From Dyella lutea (GTDB lineage Bacteria > Pseudomonadota > Gammaproteobacteria > Xanthomonadales > Rhodanobacteraceae), in NCBI RefSeq assembly GCF_024158035.1, contig NZ_JAMZEK010000005.1, positions 62,001-126,000 on the forward strand: DNA of 64,000 nt, written 5' to 3'. Shown one piece after another: positions 38,722 to 47,745 of the stretch. Numbering within the stretch: position 1 is the stretch's first letter; every line of letters begins with the position of its first letter. Both the position numbers and the translations under genes were made by a program. Below the pieces are notes generated by a model, which had not been told where the DNA came from, did no database searches, and saw nothing but the letters and a program-made list of their open reading frames with translations.

Positions 38722-39606
38722 TCAGGCGGCGCGGATGGTGGCCTGCGCGCGCAGGCGGCCGAAGTACACGTCTTCCAGGTCGGGCGCCACGGCGACGAAG
38801 CCTTCGCCGGGCGACTGGTCGGCCAGCACGTGGATCTGCGTGCGGCCAGCCAGCAGGCGGGTGGACAGGATGGTCATGCGGGCGCGATAGCCGTCCAGCT
38901 CGGACTTGTCGATGGTGCGGCGCCAGACCCGGCCCTCTAGGCTGGCGATCGCTTCCAGCGGCTCGCCGGCCAGCAGCACCTGGCCCTGGCCGAGGATCGC
39001 CATGCGCGGGCACAGGTCGGTAACGTCCTCCACGATGTGGGTAGACAGGATCACCACGCAGCGCTCGCCGATCTCCGCCAGCAGGTTGAGAAAGCGGTTG
39101 CGCTCCTCCGGATCCAGGCCGGCAGTGGGCTCGTCCACGATCACCAGCTTCGGCTCGCCGATCAGCGCCTGGGCGATGCCGAAGCGCTGGCGCATGCCAC
39201 CGGAGAAGGTGCCGAGCTTGCGCTTGCGCACGTCCCACAGGTTCACCTGGCGCAGCAGCGCCTGCACCAACTCCTGGCGCGGCCCGCGCGCGGTGATGCC
39301 CTTGAGTACCGCGAAGTGCTCGAGCATGGCCTCGGCCGTGACCTTGGGGTACACGCCGAATTCCTGCGGCAGGTAGCCGAGCAGGCGCCGGGTGGCCGGT
39401 TTGTCGGCCAGCAGGTCCTGGCCGTCGAGGGTGATGCTGCCGCTGTCCGGATCCTGCAGCGTGGCGATGGTACGCATCAGCGAGGACTTGCCCGCGCCGT
39501 TGGGTCCCAGCAGCCCGAACATCCCGCGCGGGATGTCCAGCGACACCTCGCGCAGGGCGCGCACGCCGTTGGGATAGGTCTTGGACAGGTCGCGAATGGC
39601 CAGCAT
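38722..39606 (-). CDS. ABC transporter ATP-binding protein
   Basis: A 294-residue ABC ATPase with Walker A GPNGAGKSS, Q-loop LPQEFGVYP, signature FSGGMRQR, Walker B LVIVDEPTAGLDP and H-loop LSTHIVEDV. It belongs to the CcmA/DrrA-like exporter group. AGGAGG is placed well before the ATG at 39606. It is the first gene of a two-gene operon with the permease-peptidase fusion, so it energises that transporter. The divergent neighbour is aceF. Confidence 0.93.
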   Translation of the reverse strand: MLAIRDLSKTYPNGVRALREVSLDIPRGMFGLLGPNGAGKSSLMRTIATLQDPDSGSITLDGQDLLADKPATRRLLGYLPQEFGVYPKVTAEAMLEHFAVLKGITARGPRQELVQALLRQVNLWDVRKRKLGTFSGGMRQRFGIAQALIGEPKLVIVDEPTAGLDPEERNRFLNLLAEIGERCVVILSTHIVEDVTDLCPRMAILGQGQVLLAGEPLEAIASLEGRVWRRTIDKSELDGYRARMTILSTRLLAGRTQIHVLADQSPGEGFVAVAPDLEDVYFGRLRAQATIRAA

Positions 39607-39814
39607 GGGGTCCCTCCTGCGCTGCGGATGCGGCGCCTGCGGGGCCAGCTTACGGTGGAAGAGCCGGGGTGGCATGCGCCCAAGGTCATGCCCATACGTC
39701 GGCGAACGGGTGTTGTGACAACGTTTTCAGTGCCGTCCGCGGCCCGGCTTGGTTATCATGGAAATCTTGCCGCGGTCGCATCCCCGCGCCCCGTCCCCAT
39801 CTGCAGGAGTCCCC

Positions 39815-41506
39815 ATGGCCGACCTCAAAGAAGCACGCGTTCCGGATATCGGCGGCGACAAGGTGCCTGTGATCGAGGTGCTGATCAAAATCGGCGACCG
39901 GGTGGAGAAGGAGCAGGGCCTGGTCACGCTGGAGTCGGACAAGGCCACGATGGAGGTGCCCGCGCCGTTCGCCGGCGTGGTGAAGGAGATCAGGGTCAAG
40001 CTCGGCGACGAGGTCGGCGAGGGCACCGTGATCGCGATGATCGAGGCCGAGGGCGCTGCCGCACCTGCCCCGGCGCCCGCCCCGGCCGCCGCTCCGGCCA
40101 AGGCCGAGGCACCCGCCAAGAGCGCGCCTGCCCCCGCACCTGCGCCAGTCGCCGCGCCGGCACCCGCCGCCAGCGGCGGCGTGCGTGAAGCCCGCGTGCC
40201 GGACATCGGCGGCTTCGATGCCGTTCCGGTGATCGAGATCCTGGTGCAGGTCGGCGATCGCGTCGCCAAGGACCAGGGCCTGATCACGCTGGAATCGGAC
40301 AAGGCCACGATGGAAGTGCCCGCGCCGTTCGCCGGCGTGGTGAAGGAACTCAAGCTCAAGCTCGGCGATGAAGTGTCCGAAGGCAGCCTGATCGCGCTGA
40401 TCGAGTCGGTCGAGGGCGCGCCCGCGGCCGCTCCTGCCGCGGCTTCGTCCCCGGCCCCGGCGCCCGCACCGGCCGCGGAGAAGCCGGCCCCGATCGGCGG
40501 TCGCGCGGTGCAGCCGGGTGTCGCGCCGGACGGTGACCCACCGCCGCAGGCGCGCCCGCCGTTCGACGCGAAGATCGTCATGCCCGGCGATGCGCCGTAT
40601 GCCAGCCCGGCGATCCGCGCCTTCGCGCGCGAGCTGGGCGTGGATATCCATCAGGTGAAGGGTAGCGGCCGCGGCGGTCGCATCCAGCGCGAGGACGTCA
40701 GTGCCTACGTCAAGCACGCGCTGGCCTCGGGCGCCCGCCCGGTCACCGGCGCGCCAGTGGCCGCCGGCGGCGGTCTCAACCTGCTGCCATGGCCCAAGGT
40801 CGACTTCGCCAAGTTCGGCGAGATCGAGGAGAAGCCGCTCTCGCGCATCCAGAAGATCTCCGGCGCCAACCTGGCGCGCAACTGGGCGATGATCCCGCAC
40901 GTCACCCAGCACGAAGACGCCGACATCACCGAGCTGGAGGCCTTCCGCAAGGCGCTAGGCGCGGAGAACAAGGATCTGAAGATCACTCCGCTGGTGTTCC
41001 AGATGAAGGCGGTGGTGGCGGCGCTCAAAGCCTTCCCGCAGTTCAACGCCTCGCTCGACGAGACCGGCGAGAAGCTGATCCTGAAGAAGTACTTCCACAT
41101 CGGCATCGCGGTGGATACGCCGGACGGCCTGGTGGTGCCGGTGATCCGCGACGTCGACAAGAAGGGCCTGCTCGACCTGGCCCGCGAGCTGGGTGAGATC
41201 TCGAAGAAGGCGCGCGACAAGAAGCTCGGCCCTAACGACATGTCCGGCGGCTGCTTCTCGATCTCCTCGCTCGGCGGCATCGGCGGTACGGCGTTCACGC
41301 CGATCGTGAACGCGCCGGAGGTGGCGATCCTCGGGGTGTCCAAGGCGGCCATGAAACCTGTGTGGAACGGCAAGGAGTTCGCGCCGCGGCTGATGCTGCC
41401 GCTGTCGCTGTCCTACGACCACCGGGTGATCGACGGCGCGCTGGCCGCGCGTTTCGCCGCCTTCCTCGCACAGCAGCTGGGCGACATCCGCCGCCTGCTG
41501 CTCTGA
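39815..41506 (+). CDS. aceF: Pyruvate dehydrogenase E2, dihydrolipoyl acetyltransferase (two lipoyl domains)
   Basis: A 563-residue E2. Two lipoyl domains carry ESDKATME with lipoyl-lysines K43 and K163, exactly 120 codons apart. Ala/Pro linkers follow each. The peripheral-subunit-binding domain is [20 protein letters not shown] ... GRIQREDV. The catalytic core ends with [10 protein letters not shown] (catalytic H536, Asp D540). It transfers acetyl from lipoyl to CoA and forms the complex core. E. coli E2 has three lipoyl domains, so this is a shorter form; the third lipoyl domain is on LpdA. AGGAG precedes the ATG at 39815. The unit continues to lpdA. Confidence 0.97.
   Translation: MADLKEARVPDIGGDKVPVIEVLIKIGDRVEKEQGLVTLESDKATMEVPAPFAGVVKEIRVKLGDEVGEGTVIAMIEAEGAAAPAPAPAPAAAPAKAEAPAKSAPAPAPAPVAAPAPAASGGVREARVPDIGGFDAVPVIEILVQVGDRVAKDQGLITLESDKATMEVPAPFAGVVKELKLKLGDEVSEGSLIALIESVEGAPAAAPAAASSPAPAPAPAAEKPAPIGGRAVQPGVAPDGDPPPQARPPFDAKIVMPGDAPYASPAIRAFARELGVDIHQVKGSGRGGRIQREDVSAYVKHALASGARPVTGAPVAAGGGLNLLPWPKVDFAKFGEIEEKPLSRIQKISGANLARNWAMIPHVTQHEDADITELEAFRKALGAENKDLKITPLVFQMKAVVAALKAFPQFNASLDETGEKLILKKYFHIGIAVDTPDGLVVPVIRDVDKKGLLDLARELGEISKKARDKKLGPNDMSGGCFSISSLGGIGGTAFTPIVNAPEVAILGVSKAAMKPVWNGKEFAPRLMLPLSLSYDHRVIDGALAARFAAFLAQQLGDIRRLLL
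39926..40347 (+). repeat. Near-identical 62-bp direct repeat inside the two lipoyl domains of aceF
   Basis: 39926-39987 and 40286-40347 are the same 62 bp with two differences (G/A at the third codon base twice), 360 bp apart and in frame. A related segment, about 50 bp with two mismatches to the second copy, occurs in lpdA near 42350-42410. Confidence 0.85.
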
Positions 41507-41519
41507 CCGGGGGCGCCGG

Positions 41520-42236
41520 GTGACCGCCCTCCGCTCGGGCGATCCACTGACCCAGGTGCGTGCCGTCGTGCCGCACATCCGGGGGGACGGCGTGCGCCAG
41601 TTCAACGAGCGGATGAACGTCAAACCGCTGGACATGAGCGGGGTTGAGGTCACCATCGGCTCGTTCGTGTCGGGCCTGATCCCGCAGTTCGACCGCCGCC
41701 TGAAGGTGGGGGACTTCGTCGAACTGGCCTCGGGCCTGCGCGGCAGCGTGCGGGAGGCCGCGCGCCGGCTCAAGCTGCCGTTCGCCGTGGCCTACGGCAC
41801 CGACAAGGAGCTGGTGAAGAAGGCCGCGCTGGAGGCCGCCGCCGCGGTGCCGTTCACGCTGGCCAAGGACGGCCCGCGCGCGCCACTGGTGTGGCTGGCC
41901 GGGTTCGGCGACTCGTCGCTCGATTTCCAGCTGGTGGTCTGGCTCGACGCGGAGGCGACCCGCCGTACCGGCTCGGTCACTGCCGCTTATGACTGGGCGC
42001 TGCACACTGCACTGGAAAAGTACGGCATCGAGATGCCGTTCCCCCAGCGCGACCCGCACGTGCGCAGCTGGGCCCGCCGTCCCGCGCCGGTACCGGCCGC
42101 AACGACGGATCGACGCGCGGCGTCCGACGTCGTCTACAAAGGCAATGACGCCGCGCGCGACGTCACCGAACACATGAAACCGTCCGCCGCGACGGCGCCC
42201 CGATCCCCCGAACCCGACCTGGGCGTCACCCGCTGA
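41520..42236 (+). CDS. MscS-like cytoplasmic cage fragment lacking membrane helices
   Basis: A 238-residue protein between aceF and lpdA. VTIGSFVSGLIPQFDRRLKVGDFVEL resembles the end of TM3 and the beta-domain start of MscS-type channels. KLPFAVAYGTDKELVKKAAL, VWLAGFGDSSLDFQLVVWL, and YGIEMPFPQRDPHVRS resemble the channel's cytoplasmic cage. The TM helices are absent, and about 40-60 residues normally between SGLRGSVRE and the cage strand are missing. The frame is intact. It could be a repurposed soluble protein or a decaying channel remnant. The start is GTG at 41520, with an alternative ATG at 41613. Its role in the pyruvate dehydrogenase operon is unknown. Confidence 0.7.
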   Translation: MTALRSGDPLTQVRAVVPHIRGDGVRQFNERMNVKPLDMSGVEVTIGSFVSGLIPQFDRRLKVGDFVELASGLRGSVREAARRLKLPFAVAYGTDKELVKKAALEAAAAVPFTLAKDGPRAPLVWLAGFGDSSLDFQLVVWLDAEATRRTGSVTAAYDWALHTALEKYGIEMPFPQRDPHVRSWARRPAPVPAATTDRRAASDVVYKGNDAARDVTEHMKPSAATAPRSPEPDLGVTR

Positions 42237-42263
42237 CGCCTCGCACCGCAAAGGAAACACGCC

Positions 42264-44054
42264 ATGGCCAACACACTCGAGATCAAGGTCCCCGACATCG
42301 GCGGTCACGACAACGTGCCCGTAATCGAGGTGCTGGTGGCCGTCGGTGACACGGTCGCCAAGGACCAGAGCCTGATCACGCTGGAATCGGACAAGGCGAC
42401 GATGGAGATCCCCGCCACCGCTGCCGGCGTGGTGAAGGAGCTCAGGCTCAAGGTGGGCGACGAGGTGTCCGAGGGCGCGTCGATCCTGCTGCTGGAAACC
42501 AGCGATGCCGCTGCGGCCCCTGCGCCGTCGCCCGCGCCCGCGCCCGCTCCGGCGGCTGCAGCCCCGGCGCCCGCCGCGGCGGCTCCGGCTCCCGCGCCCG
42601 CCAAGGCCCCGGCCGCCGCGGGCGCCTCCGGCCGCACGCCGGACATCACCTGCACGCTGGTCGTGCTCGGCTCCGGTCCGGGCGGCTACACCGCCGCCTT
42701 CCGCGCCGCCGACCTGGACGTGGATACCGTGCTGGTCGAGCGCTACGGCTCGCTCGGCGGCGTCTGCCTCAACGTCGGCTGCATCCCGTCGAAGGCGCTG
42801 CTGCATGCGGCCGCGGTGATCGACGAGGCCGAGGCGATGGCCGCCCATGGCGTGAGTTTCGGCAAGCCGACCATCGAGATCGACAAGCTGCGCGACTTCA
42901 AGTCCAAGGTGGTCGGCAAGCTCACCGGCGGCCTGGCCGGCATGGCCAAGCAGCGCAAGGTGCGTACGGTGCAGGGCACCGGCAGCTTCATTTCGCCGAA
43001 CGAGATGGAAGTGCAGACGGCCGAAGGCAGCAAGCTGATCCGCTTCGAGTACGCGATCATCGCCGCCGGTTCGCAGGCGGTGCGCCTGCCGGCGTTCCCG
43101 TGGGACGACGAGCGCATCATGGACTCCACCGGCGCGCTGGAACTGAAGGATGTGCCGAAAAAGCTGCTGGTGGTCGGCGGCGGCATCATCGGCCTGGAGA
43201 TGGCCACCGTGTACTCGGCGCTGGGCAGCGAGGTGACCGTGGTCGAGTTCATGGACCAGATCATCCCGGGCGCCGACGCCGACCTGATCAAGCCGCTGGC
43301 GCAGCGCCTGGGCAAGAAGCTCAAGGGCGTGCACCTGAAGACCAAGGTGGTCTCGGCCAAGGCGACCAAGAAGGGCATCGAGATCGGCTACGAGGGCGAA
43401 AGCATCCCCGAGACCTCGCTGTTCGACCGCGTGCTGGTCGCCGTGGGTCGTTCGCCCAACGGCAACAAGATCGGCGCGGACCAGGCCGGCGTGGCGGTCA
43501 CCGACCGCGGCTTCATCAACGTCGACACGCAGATGCGCACCAACGTGCCGCACATCTTCGCGATCGGCGACCTGGTCGGCCAGCCGATGCTGGCGCACAA
43601 GGCCACCCATGAGGCGCGCGTGGCCGCCGAGGTGGTGGCGGGCATGAAGAGCCACTTCGACGCGCGGGTGATCCCGTCGGTGGCCTACACCGATCCGGAA
43701 ATCGCCTGGGTCGGCGTGACCGAGCGCGAGGCGAAGGAGAAAGGCCTGCACGTCGGCGTCGGCAAGTTCCCGTGGGCGGCTTCGGGCCGCGCCATCGGCA
43801 TCGACCGCACCGAGGGCTTCACCAAGCTGATCTTCGACGAGGCGACCCACCGCGTGGTCGGCGCCGGCATCGTCGGTCCGCACGCAGGCGACCTGATCTC
43901 CGAGGTGGCGCTGGCGATCGAGATGGGCGCTGAGGCCGGCGACATCGGCATGACGATTCACCCGCACCCAACGTTGAGCGAGTCGGTTGGCATGGCCGCC
44001 GAGGCCTACGAGGGCACCATCACCGACCTCTACATCCCGAAGAAGAAAAAGTAA
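42264..44054 (+). CDS. lpdA: Dihydrolipoyl dehydrogenase (E3) with N-terminal lipoyl domain
   Basis: A 596-residue E3. Residues 1-78 are a lipoyl domain (ESDKATME, K44), then an Ala/Pro linker to about residue 125. The flavoprotein has FAD motif [18 protein letters not shown], redox disulfide [13 protein letters not shown] (C168, C173), NAD motif [16 protein letters not shown] and the C-terminal catalytic His region HPHPTLSES. It reoxidises dihydrolipoyl groups of E2 with NAD+. Lipoyl-bearing E3s are known in Neisseria and Xanthomonas relatives. AAAGGA precedes the ATG. It is the last gene of the aceF unit, ending at a terminator. Confidence 0.97.
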   Translation: MANTLEIKVPDIGGHDNVPVIEVLVAVGDTVAKDQSLITLESDKATMEIPATAAGVVKELRLKVGDEVSEGASILLLETSDAAAAPAPSPAPAPAPAAAAPAPAAAAPAPAPAKAPAAAGASGRTPDITCTLVVLGSGPGGYTAAFRAADLDVDTVLVERYGSLGGVCLNVGCIPSKALLHAAAVIDEAEAMAAHGVSFGKPTIEIDKLRDFKSKVVGKLTGGLAGMAKQRKVRTVQGTGSFISPNEMEVQTAEGSKLIRFEYAIIAAGSQAVRLPAFPWDDERIMDSTGALELKDVPKKLLVVGGGIIGLEMATVYSALGSEVTVVEFMDQIIPGADADLIKPLAQRLGKKLKGVHLKTKVVSAKATKKGIEIGYEGESIPETSLFDRVLVAVGRSPNGNKIGADQAGVAVTDRGFINVDTQMRTNVPHIFAIGDLVGQPMLAHKATHEARVAAEVVAGMKSHFDARVIPSVAYTDPEIAWVGVTEREAKEKGLHVGVGKFPWAASGRAIGIDRTEGFTKLIFDEATHRVVGAGIVGPHAGDLISEVALAIEMGAEAGDIGMTIHPHPTLSESVGMAAEAYEGTITDLYIPKKKK

Positions 44055-44075
44055 GCGGGATGCAGCATGCGACTT

Positions 44076-44100
44076 GGCCCGGGACTTCCCGGGCCTTTTT
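44076..44100 (+). terminator. Rho-independent terminator after lpdA
   Basis: GGCCCGGG (44076-44083) pairs with CCCGGGCC (44088-44095) over ACTT, followed by five T. The last T is also the first base of the reverse-strand stop of the GIY-YIG gene. Confidence 0.88.
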
Positions 44101-44459
44101 CATGCGTCGACAGTTGGGATTGACGGAGGGGGCGATCGCAGCAGGTAGGCCAGCTTGCCTTCGCGCGGCAGCCGCTTGATCGCCGCCTCGGCGCGGGACG
44201 CACTGGCGCGATCGGGGTGGGGACACCAGCCGAGCAGTCGCCGTGGCGGGTTGGCCCGCGTGTAGCGGGCACCGCGGCCAGCGGCGTGCGCATCGTAACG
44301 GCGCCGCAGGTGATTGGTGATGCCGGCGTACCACGCACCGTTGGCACACTCGATCAGATACAGGCACCACTGGCCGGGTTCCGGCCATGCCGGCGCGGTG
44401 GAACCTTCGGTTGCGGCGGGTGCTGTCGTAACAGCGCTGGAGACGGTGCGGCTGCGCAT
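44100..44459 (-). CDS. GIY-YIG domain protein (UPF0213/YhbQ-like)
   Basis: A 119-residue protein with an N-terminal extension of about 28 residues and a single GIY-YIG nuclease-like domain: [20 protein letters not shown] (the two GIY-YIG half-motifs appear as LYL and YAG), [17 protein letters not shown], and [16 protein letters not shown] with the conserved Glu-Lys. Small stand-alone members have poorly defined roles in DNA processing. Its stop overlaps the lpdA terminator T-run. Confidence 0.8.
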   Translation of the reverse strand: MRSRTVSSAVTTAPAATEGSTAPAWPEPGQWCLYLIECANGAWYAGITNHLRRRYDAHAAGRGARYTRANPPRRLLGWCPHPDRASASRAEAAIKRLPREGKLAYLLRSPPPSIPTVDA

Positions 44460-44510
44460 GACCTGATGTCATAGCGCAGCCGGTGCCCCGGCGATAGCCC
44501 CGTGAGGCCC

Positions 44511-44936
44511 TCAGACCACCGTCAGGGTCACGTCGATGTTGCCGCGGGTGGCATTGGAGTACGGACAGACCACGTGCGCCTTCTGCACCAGATCCTCGAC
44601 CATGGCGCGGTCCAGGCCGGGGATGCTGATCTTCAGCTCGACCTCGATGCCGAAGCCGGTGGGAATCGGGCCGATCCCGACGCTGCCCTCGATGCTGGTG
44701 CTGGCCGGCAGGGCGATCTTCTGCTGGCCGGCGACGAATTTCAGCGCGCCGATGAAGCAGGCCGAATAGCCCGCGGCGAATAACTGCTCGGGATTGGTGC
44801 CGTCACCGCCGGCGCCGCCGAGTTCCTTCGGCGTGGTCAGCTTGATGTCGAGCACGTTGTCGGATGACACGGCGCGGCCGTCGCGGCCACCGGTGGCCTT
44901 GGCATGGGCGCGATAGAGGACGTTTTCGATGGACAT
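44511..44936 (-). CDS. ohr: Organic hydroperoxide resistance protein
   Basis: A 141-residue OsmC-superfamily thiol peroxidase. Catalytic cysteines are C60 (GYSACF) and C124 ([11 protein letters not shown]), and the active-site Arg/Glu region is [10 protein letters not shown]. It reduces fatty-acid and other organic hydroperoxides using lipoylated proteins as electron donors; lpdA and aceF are therefore functionally relevant neighbours. AAGGAGAA precedes the ATG. Its promoter has palindromic OhrR-like operators, and ohrR is immediately upstream on the same strand. Confidence 0.96.
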   Translation of the reverse strand: MSIENVLYRAHAKATGGRDGRAVSSDNVLDIKLTTPKELGGAGGDGTNPEQLFAAGYSACFIGALKFVAGQQKIALPASTSIEGSVGIGPIPTGFGIEVELKISIPGLDRAMVEDLVQKAHVVCPYSNATRGNIDVTLTVV

Positions 44937-44982
44937 GATGGTTCTCCTTTTCTAGGGTGCGGCAGCGGATGCTGCGGTGTGG

Positions 44983-45020
44983 ATAGCAAGCTATAAAATA
45001 GCGCGCTATATATATGGCAA
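44983..45020 (-). promoter_or_regulatory. ohr promoter with OhrR operators
   Basis: On the minus strand TTGCCA (45020-45015) and TTTATA (44997-44992) are 17 bp apart. The perfect palindrome ATAGCGCGCTAT (44998-45009) fills the spacer, and the related ATAGCAAGCTAT (44983-44994) overlaps the -10. Both share ATAGC-N2-GCTAT, as does the ohrR promoter, so this is probably the OhrR box. Confidence 0.75.
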
Positions 45021-45030
45021 ATGCAAACGG

Positions 45031-45486
45031 TCACCCGCTCTGCGCCAGACGCTCGCGCAGGCGATCGAGCCGGGTCTTCAGGTCGATCAGCTCGTCCAGT
45101 TCGCAGCCGGTGGCGCAGAAGATGGCCTCGGGCACTGCGCCAGCCTTGCGCTTCAGCGCACGGCCCTCCGGGGAGAGGCTGACCACCACCTGGCGTTCAT
45201 CCTCGGTGGAACGCTGGCGCTGTACCAGTCCCGCCGCCTCCAGCCGCTTCAGCAGCGGAGTGAGCGTGGCCGAATCCAGGAACAGGCGCTCGCCGATCTG
45301 CGACACGGTCACGCCGTCGCCTTCCCACAGCACCAGCATCACCAGGTACTGCGGATAGGTCAGTTCCAGCTCCGCCAGCAACTTGCGATAGACCTTGGTC
45401 ATCGCCAGCTGCGCCGAATACAGCGAGAAGCACAGCTGGTGATCGAGCTGGAGCGGCGACATGGCGATGGCGCGTCGGGAGGACAT
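45031..45486 (-). CDS. ohrR: MarR-family organic peroxide sensor/repressor
   Basis: A 151-residue OhrR of the 2-Cys type. The sensing cysteine is in [20 protein letters not shown] (C19), and the distal pair is in [11 protein letters not shown] (C124, C128), as in Xanthomonas OhrR. The winged helix is [20 protein letters not shown] and [20 protein letters not shown]. Oxidation by organic hydroperoxides releases DNA and induces ohr. [10 protein letters not shown] at 45486 is chosen because the promoter places the transcript start there and no Shine-Dalgarno is present; an internal ATG at 45462 is possible. Confidence 0.95.
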   Translation of the reverse strand: MSSRRAIAMSPLQLDHQLCFSLYSAQLAMTKVYRKLLAELELTYPQYLVMLVLWEGDGVTVSQIGERLFLDSATLTPLLKRLEAAGLVQRQRSTEDERQVVVSLSPEGRALKRKAGAVPEAIFCATGCELDELIDLKTRLDRLRERLAQSG

Positions 45487-45493
45487 GTGGTGC

Positions 45494-45529
45494 AATATAC
45501 ATAGCGCACTATTTAATAGCAAGCGCTAT
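45494..45529 (-). promoter_or_regulatory. ohrR promoter with OhrR operators, predicted leaderless
   Basis: On the minus strand TTGCTA (45522-45517) and TATATT (45499-45494) are exactly 17 bp apart, putting the start at or next to the ATG (45486). The operator-like ATAGCGCACTAT (45501-45512) lies in the spacer and ATAGCAAGCGCTAT (45516-45529) covers the -35, matching the repeats at ohr. Confidence 0.72.
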
Positions 45530-45544
45530 CTCGCTCGCCGTCGT

Positions 45545-46627
45545 TCAGTACCCGGGGAACAGGTCGGCCTGGGTTGCCTCGTCGTCCGCATCGATGAACC
45601 CGGACAGCCCCACCCCCACCAGCCGGTAGCGCGTGCCTGCAGGGAGATCGACGCGGGCACGCAGCGCGCAGGCGATGTCCGCAAGCTCCCCCGCGGAGGC
45701 CGGGCGCACGGCTGGCGTCAGGCTGCGGGTCAGTGTCTGGAACTGGGCGGTCTTGAGCTTGAGCACCACCGTGCGCGCGACCCGTCCGGTCTCGCGCAGG
45801 TGCCCGCTCCAGGTCTTCTCGGCCAGCCGCCGGATGTGCGGTTCCAGCGCGTCGAGCGAAAGATCGTGCTCGAAGGTGTCCTCGGCCGACACCTGCACGC
45901 TTGGCCGCTCCGGCTGCACCGGCCGCTCGTCGATGCCCAGCGACAACTCGTGCAGGCGCCGACCCCAGCGGCCGAAGCGCTGCTCCATCTCGGCCAGCGG
46001 CAGGGTGCGCAGCTGCGCCACGGTCTCCACGCCGAGCTCGGCCAGCCGCGCCTCCATCACCTTGCCCACGCCGGGCAGCCGGCCGACCCTGAGTGGCAGC
46101 AGGAACGCGTCGACCTGGTGCGGACGCACCACGAACAGCCCGTCCGGCTTGCGGTGGTCCGAGGCGATCTTGGCTAGGAACTTGTTCGGCGCCACCCCGG
46201 CCGAGGCGGTGAGGAGGGTTTCGTCGCGGATCGCGGCGCGGATCGCCTCGGCGGTCGCGGTGGCCGAGCCCAGCCCGGTCTTGGTCGTCGTGACGTCGAG
46301 ATAGGCCTCGTCCAGCGACAGCGGCTCGATCAGGTCGGTGTGCCTGGCGAAGATCTCGCGGATCTGCCGCGACACCGCCTTGTAGCGGGAAAAGTCCGGC
46401 GGCACGAAGATCGCCTGCGGGCACAGGCGCTCCGCGCGCACCGCCGGCATCGCCGAGCGTACGCCGAAGGTCCGCGCCTCATAGCTGGCCGCGCACACCA
46501 CCGAGCGGGCGCCACGCCAGGCCACCACCACCGGTTTGCCGCGCAGCTCCGGTGCGTCGCGTTGCTCCACCGATGCATAGAACGCATCCATGTCGACGTG
46601 CAGGATCTTGCGGGGTGGCCGGTTCAC
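45545..46627 (-). CDS. dinB: DNA polymerase IV
   Basis: A 360-residue Y-family polymerase (E. coli DinB 351). Catalytic carboxylates are in HVDMDAFYASVEQ and SLDEAYLDV. Other landmarks are VCAASYEARTFGVRSAMP, SAGVAPNKFLAKIASD, and the little-finger domain from about residue 245 (EDTFEHDLSLDAL). It performs error-prone translesion synthesis. GTG at 46627 (VNRPPRKILHVDMD) is the best start, 11 nt after the stop of the upstream membrane-protein gene, so the two may be one unit. Confidence 0.94.
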   Translation of the reverse strand: MNRPPRKILHVDMDAFYASVEQRDAPELRGKPVVVAWRGARSVVCAASYEARTFGVRSAMPAVRAERLCPQAIFVPPDFSRYKAVSRQIREIFARHTDLIEPLSLDEAYLDVTTTKTGLGSATATAEAIRAAIRDETLLTASAGVAPNKFLAKIASDHRKPDGLFVVRPHQVDAFLLPLRVGRLPGVGKVMEARLAELGVETVAQLRTLPLAEMEQRFGRWGRRLHELSLGIDERPVQPERPSVQVSAEDTFEHDLSLDALEPHIRRLAEKTWSGHLRETGRVARTVVLKLKTAQFQTLTRSLTPAVRPASAGELADIACALRARVDLPAGTRYRLVGVGLSGFIDADDEATQADLFPGY

Positions 46628-46638
46628 GGTTGCCGCGC

Positions 46639-47595
46639 TCAGCCGACAGCGGACCACGCGCGGCGCCGCCGGAGGCGCCACTCGAACGCGCCGAACGCGA
46701 GGCTGCCCAGCACGAAGGGTCCCGCCGTGTAGGTCAACCGGTAGCACAGGATGGCGGCCAGCACATCCGGCCGCTGCGCCTGCGGGAAGGTCGCCAGCAG
46801 GATCGACTCGAACACGCCCAGCCCGCCAGGGGCATGGCTGACCAGTCCGGCCAGCACCGCCGCGACATAGACCGGCAGGAAATCGACGAACGACGGCGCG
46901 ATGGCCGCCGGCAGCAGTACATGCAGCGCAGCGATGGCGCCACACATCTCCACACCGCCGATCACCATCTGCAGCCCGGCCGCGCGCGCGTCGGGAAACT
47001 TCAGCGTCCACCCGAACAGCCGCAAGGTACGTGGTGAGCGCCCCAGCCACGCCAGCAGCCCGGCCAGCGCCAGCGCCAGACCCAGTCCCGGCCAGCGGCC
47101 CCAACCGTCGACGATCGTCGGCTGCCAGATCAGCGCGCCGGTGATCACCACGGCGAAGCCCAGCCCCACCCCCATGCCGGCGAGGCCGACGATGCGCGCG
47201 GTATCCCCCGCACCGAGGCCCACGGCGCCATAGATCCGATAGCGCACTGCGCTGGCGGTGATGGCGTGGAAGCCGAGCATGTTGCCGATCGCGTTCGACA
47301 CCACACCGGCGAAGGCGGCCCGGCGCAGCGACACACGCCCAGGTGCCCCCAGCCGCGCCGCTTGCATCTCGAACGCCGCCAGCATGGCGAAGCTCACGCA
47401 GGTGGCGCTGCTGGAAGCGACAATTGCGCGTGCGGGCAACGCCTGCCAGGCGGCGGCGAAGTCCCGCCAGCGCATCGCATGCAGGTAGCGGTGCAACAGC
47501 CAGGTGGCGACACCGATCACGCCCAGCGCGAGCGCGGCGGAGAGCAGCCGGCTCCAGGGCGGCGCGGTGCGGCTCATGCCGTCATGCGCCGGCAT
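46639..47595 (-). CDS. LPG synthase TM-like (UPF0104/YbhN) membrane protein
   Basis: A 318-residue protein with about eight TM helices and the family motifs NAIGNMLGFHAITASAVRYRIY and VSHAPGGLGVFESILL. This domain is the membrane half of MprF, which flips lysyl-phosphatidylglycerol; stand-alone versions likely move lipids. It has no synthase domain. MSRTAPPW at 47577 is an alternative start. It is divergent from the APC permease gene and upstream of dinB. Confidence 0.82.
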   Translation of the reverse strand: MPAHDGMSRTAPPWSRLLSAALALGVIGVATWLLHRYLHAMRWRDFAAAWQALPARAIVASSSATCVSFAMLAAFEMQAARLGAPGRVSLRRAAFAGVVSNAIGNMLGFHAITASAVRYRIYGAVGLGAGDTARIVGLAGMGVGLGFAVVITGALIWQPTIVDGWGRWPGLGLALALAGLLAWLGRSPRTLRLFGWTLKFPDARAAGLQMVIGGVEMCGAIAALHVLLPAAIAPSFVDFLPVYVAAVLAGLVSHAPGGLGVFESILLATFPQAQRPDVLAAILCYRLTYTAGPFVLGSLAFGAFEWRLRRRRAWSAVG

Positions 47596-47745
47596 GGTTG
47601 CAGTCGAAGAGGGAACGGGGCGTGTGGCATGGCAGCCATGGCGGTCGGCAAAGAGGACATTCTAAGGTCGCGTCTCCCGTGGCGAGGCCACAAACGCGGC
47701 ACTTCGTGTCAGTCTACGGAGGATTTCCGCCAATCCGCCGAACCC

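Noticed and set aside
39712-39722. GTTGTGACAAC near-palindrome upstream of aceF as a PdhR site
   Set aside because: It does not match the PdhR consensus (TTGGT-N3-ACCAA) and is too short to support an operator call.
41295-43967. 890-codon open frame antisense to the aceF 3' end, the MscS-like gene and lpdA
   Set aside because: It crosses three sense genes with clear motifs and is low-complexity Gly/Arg sequence, a shadow of GC-rich coding DNA.
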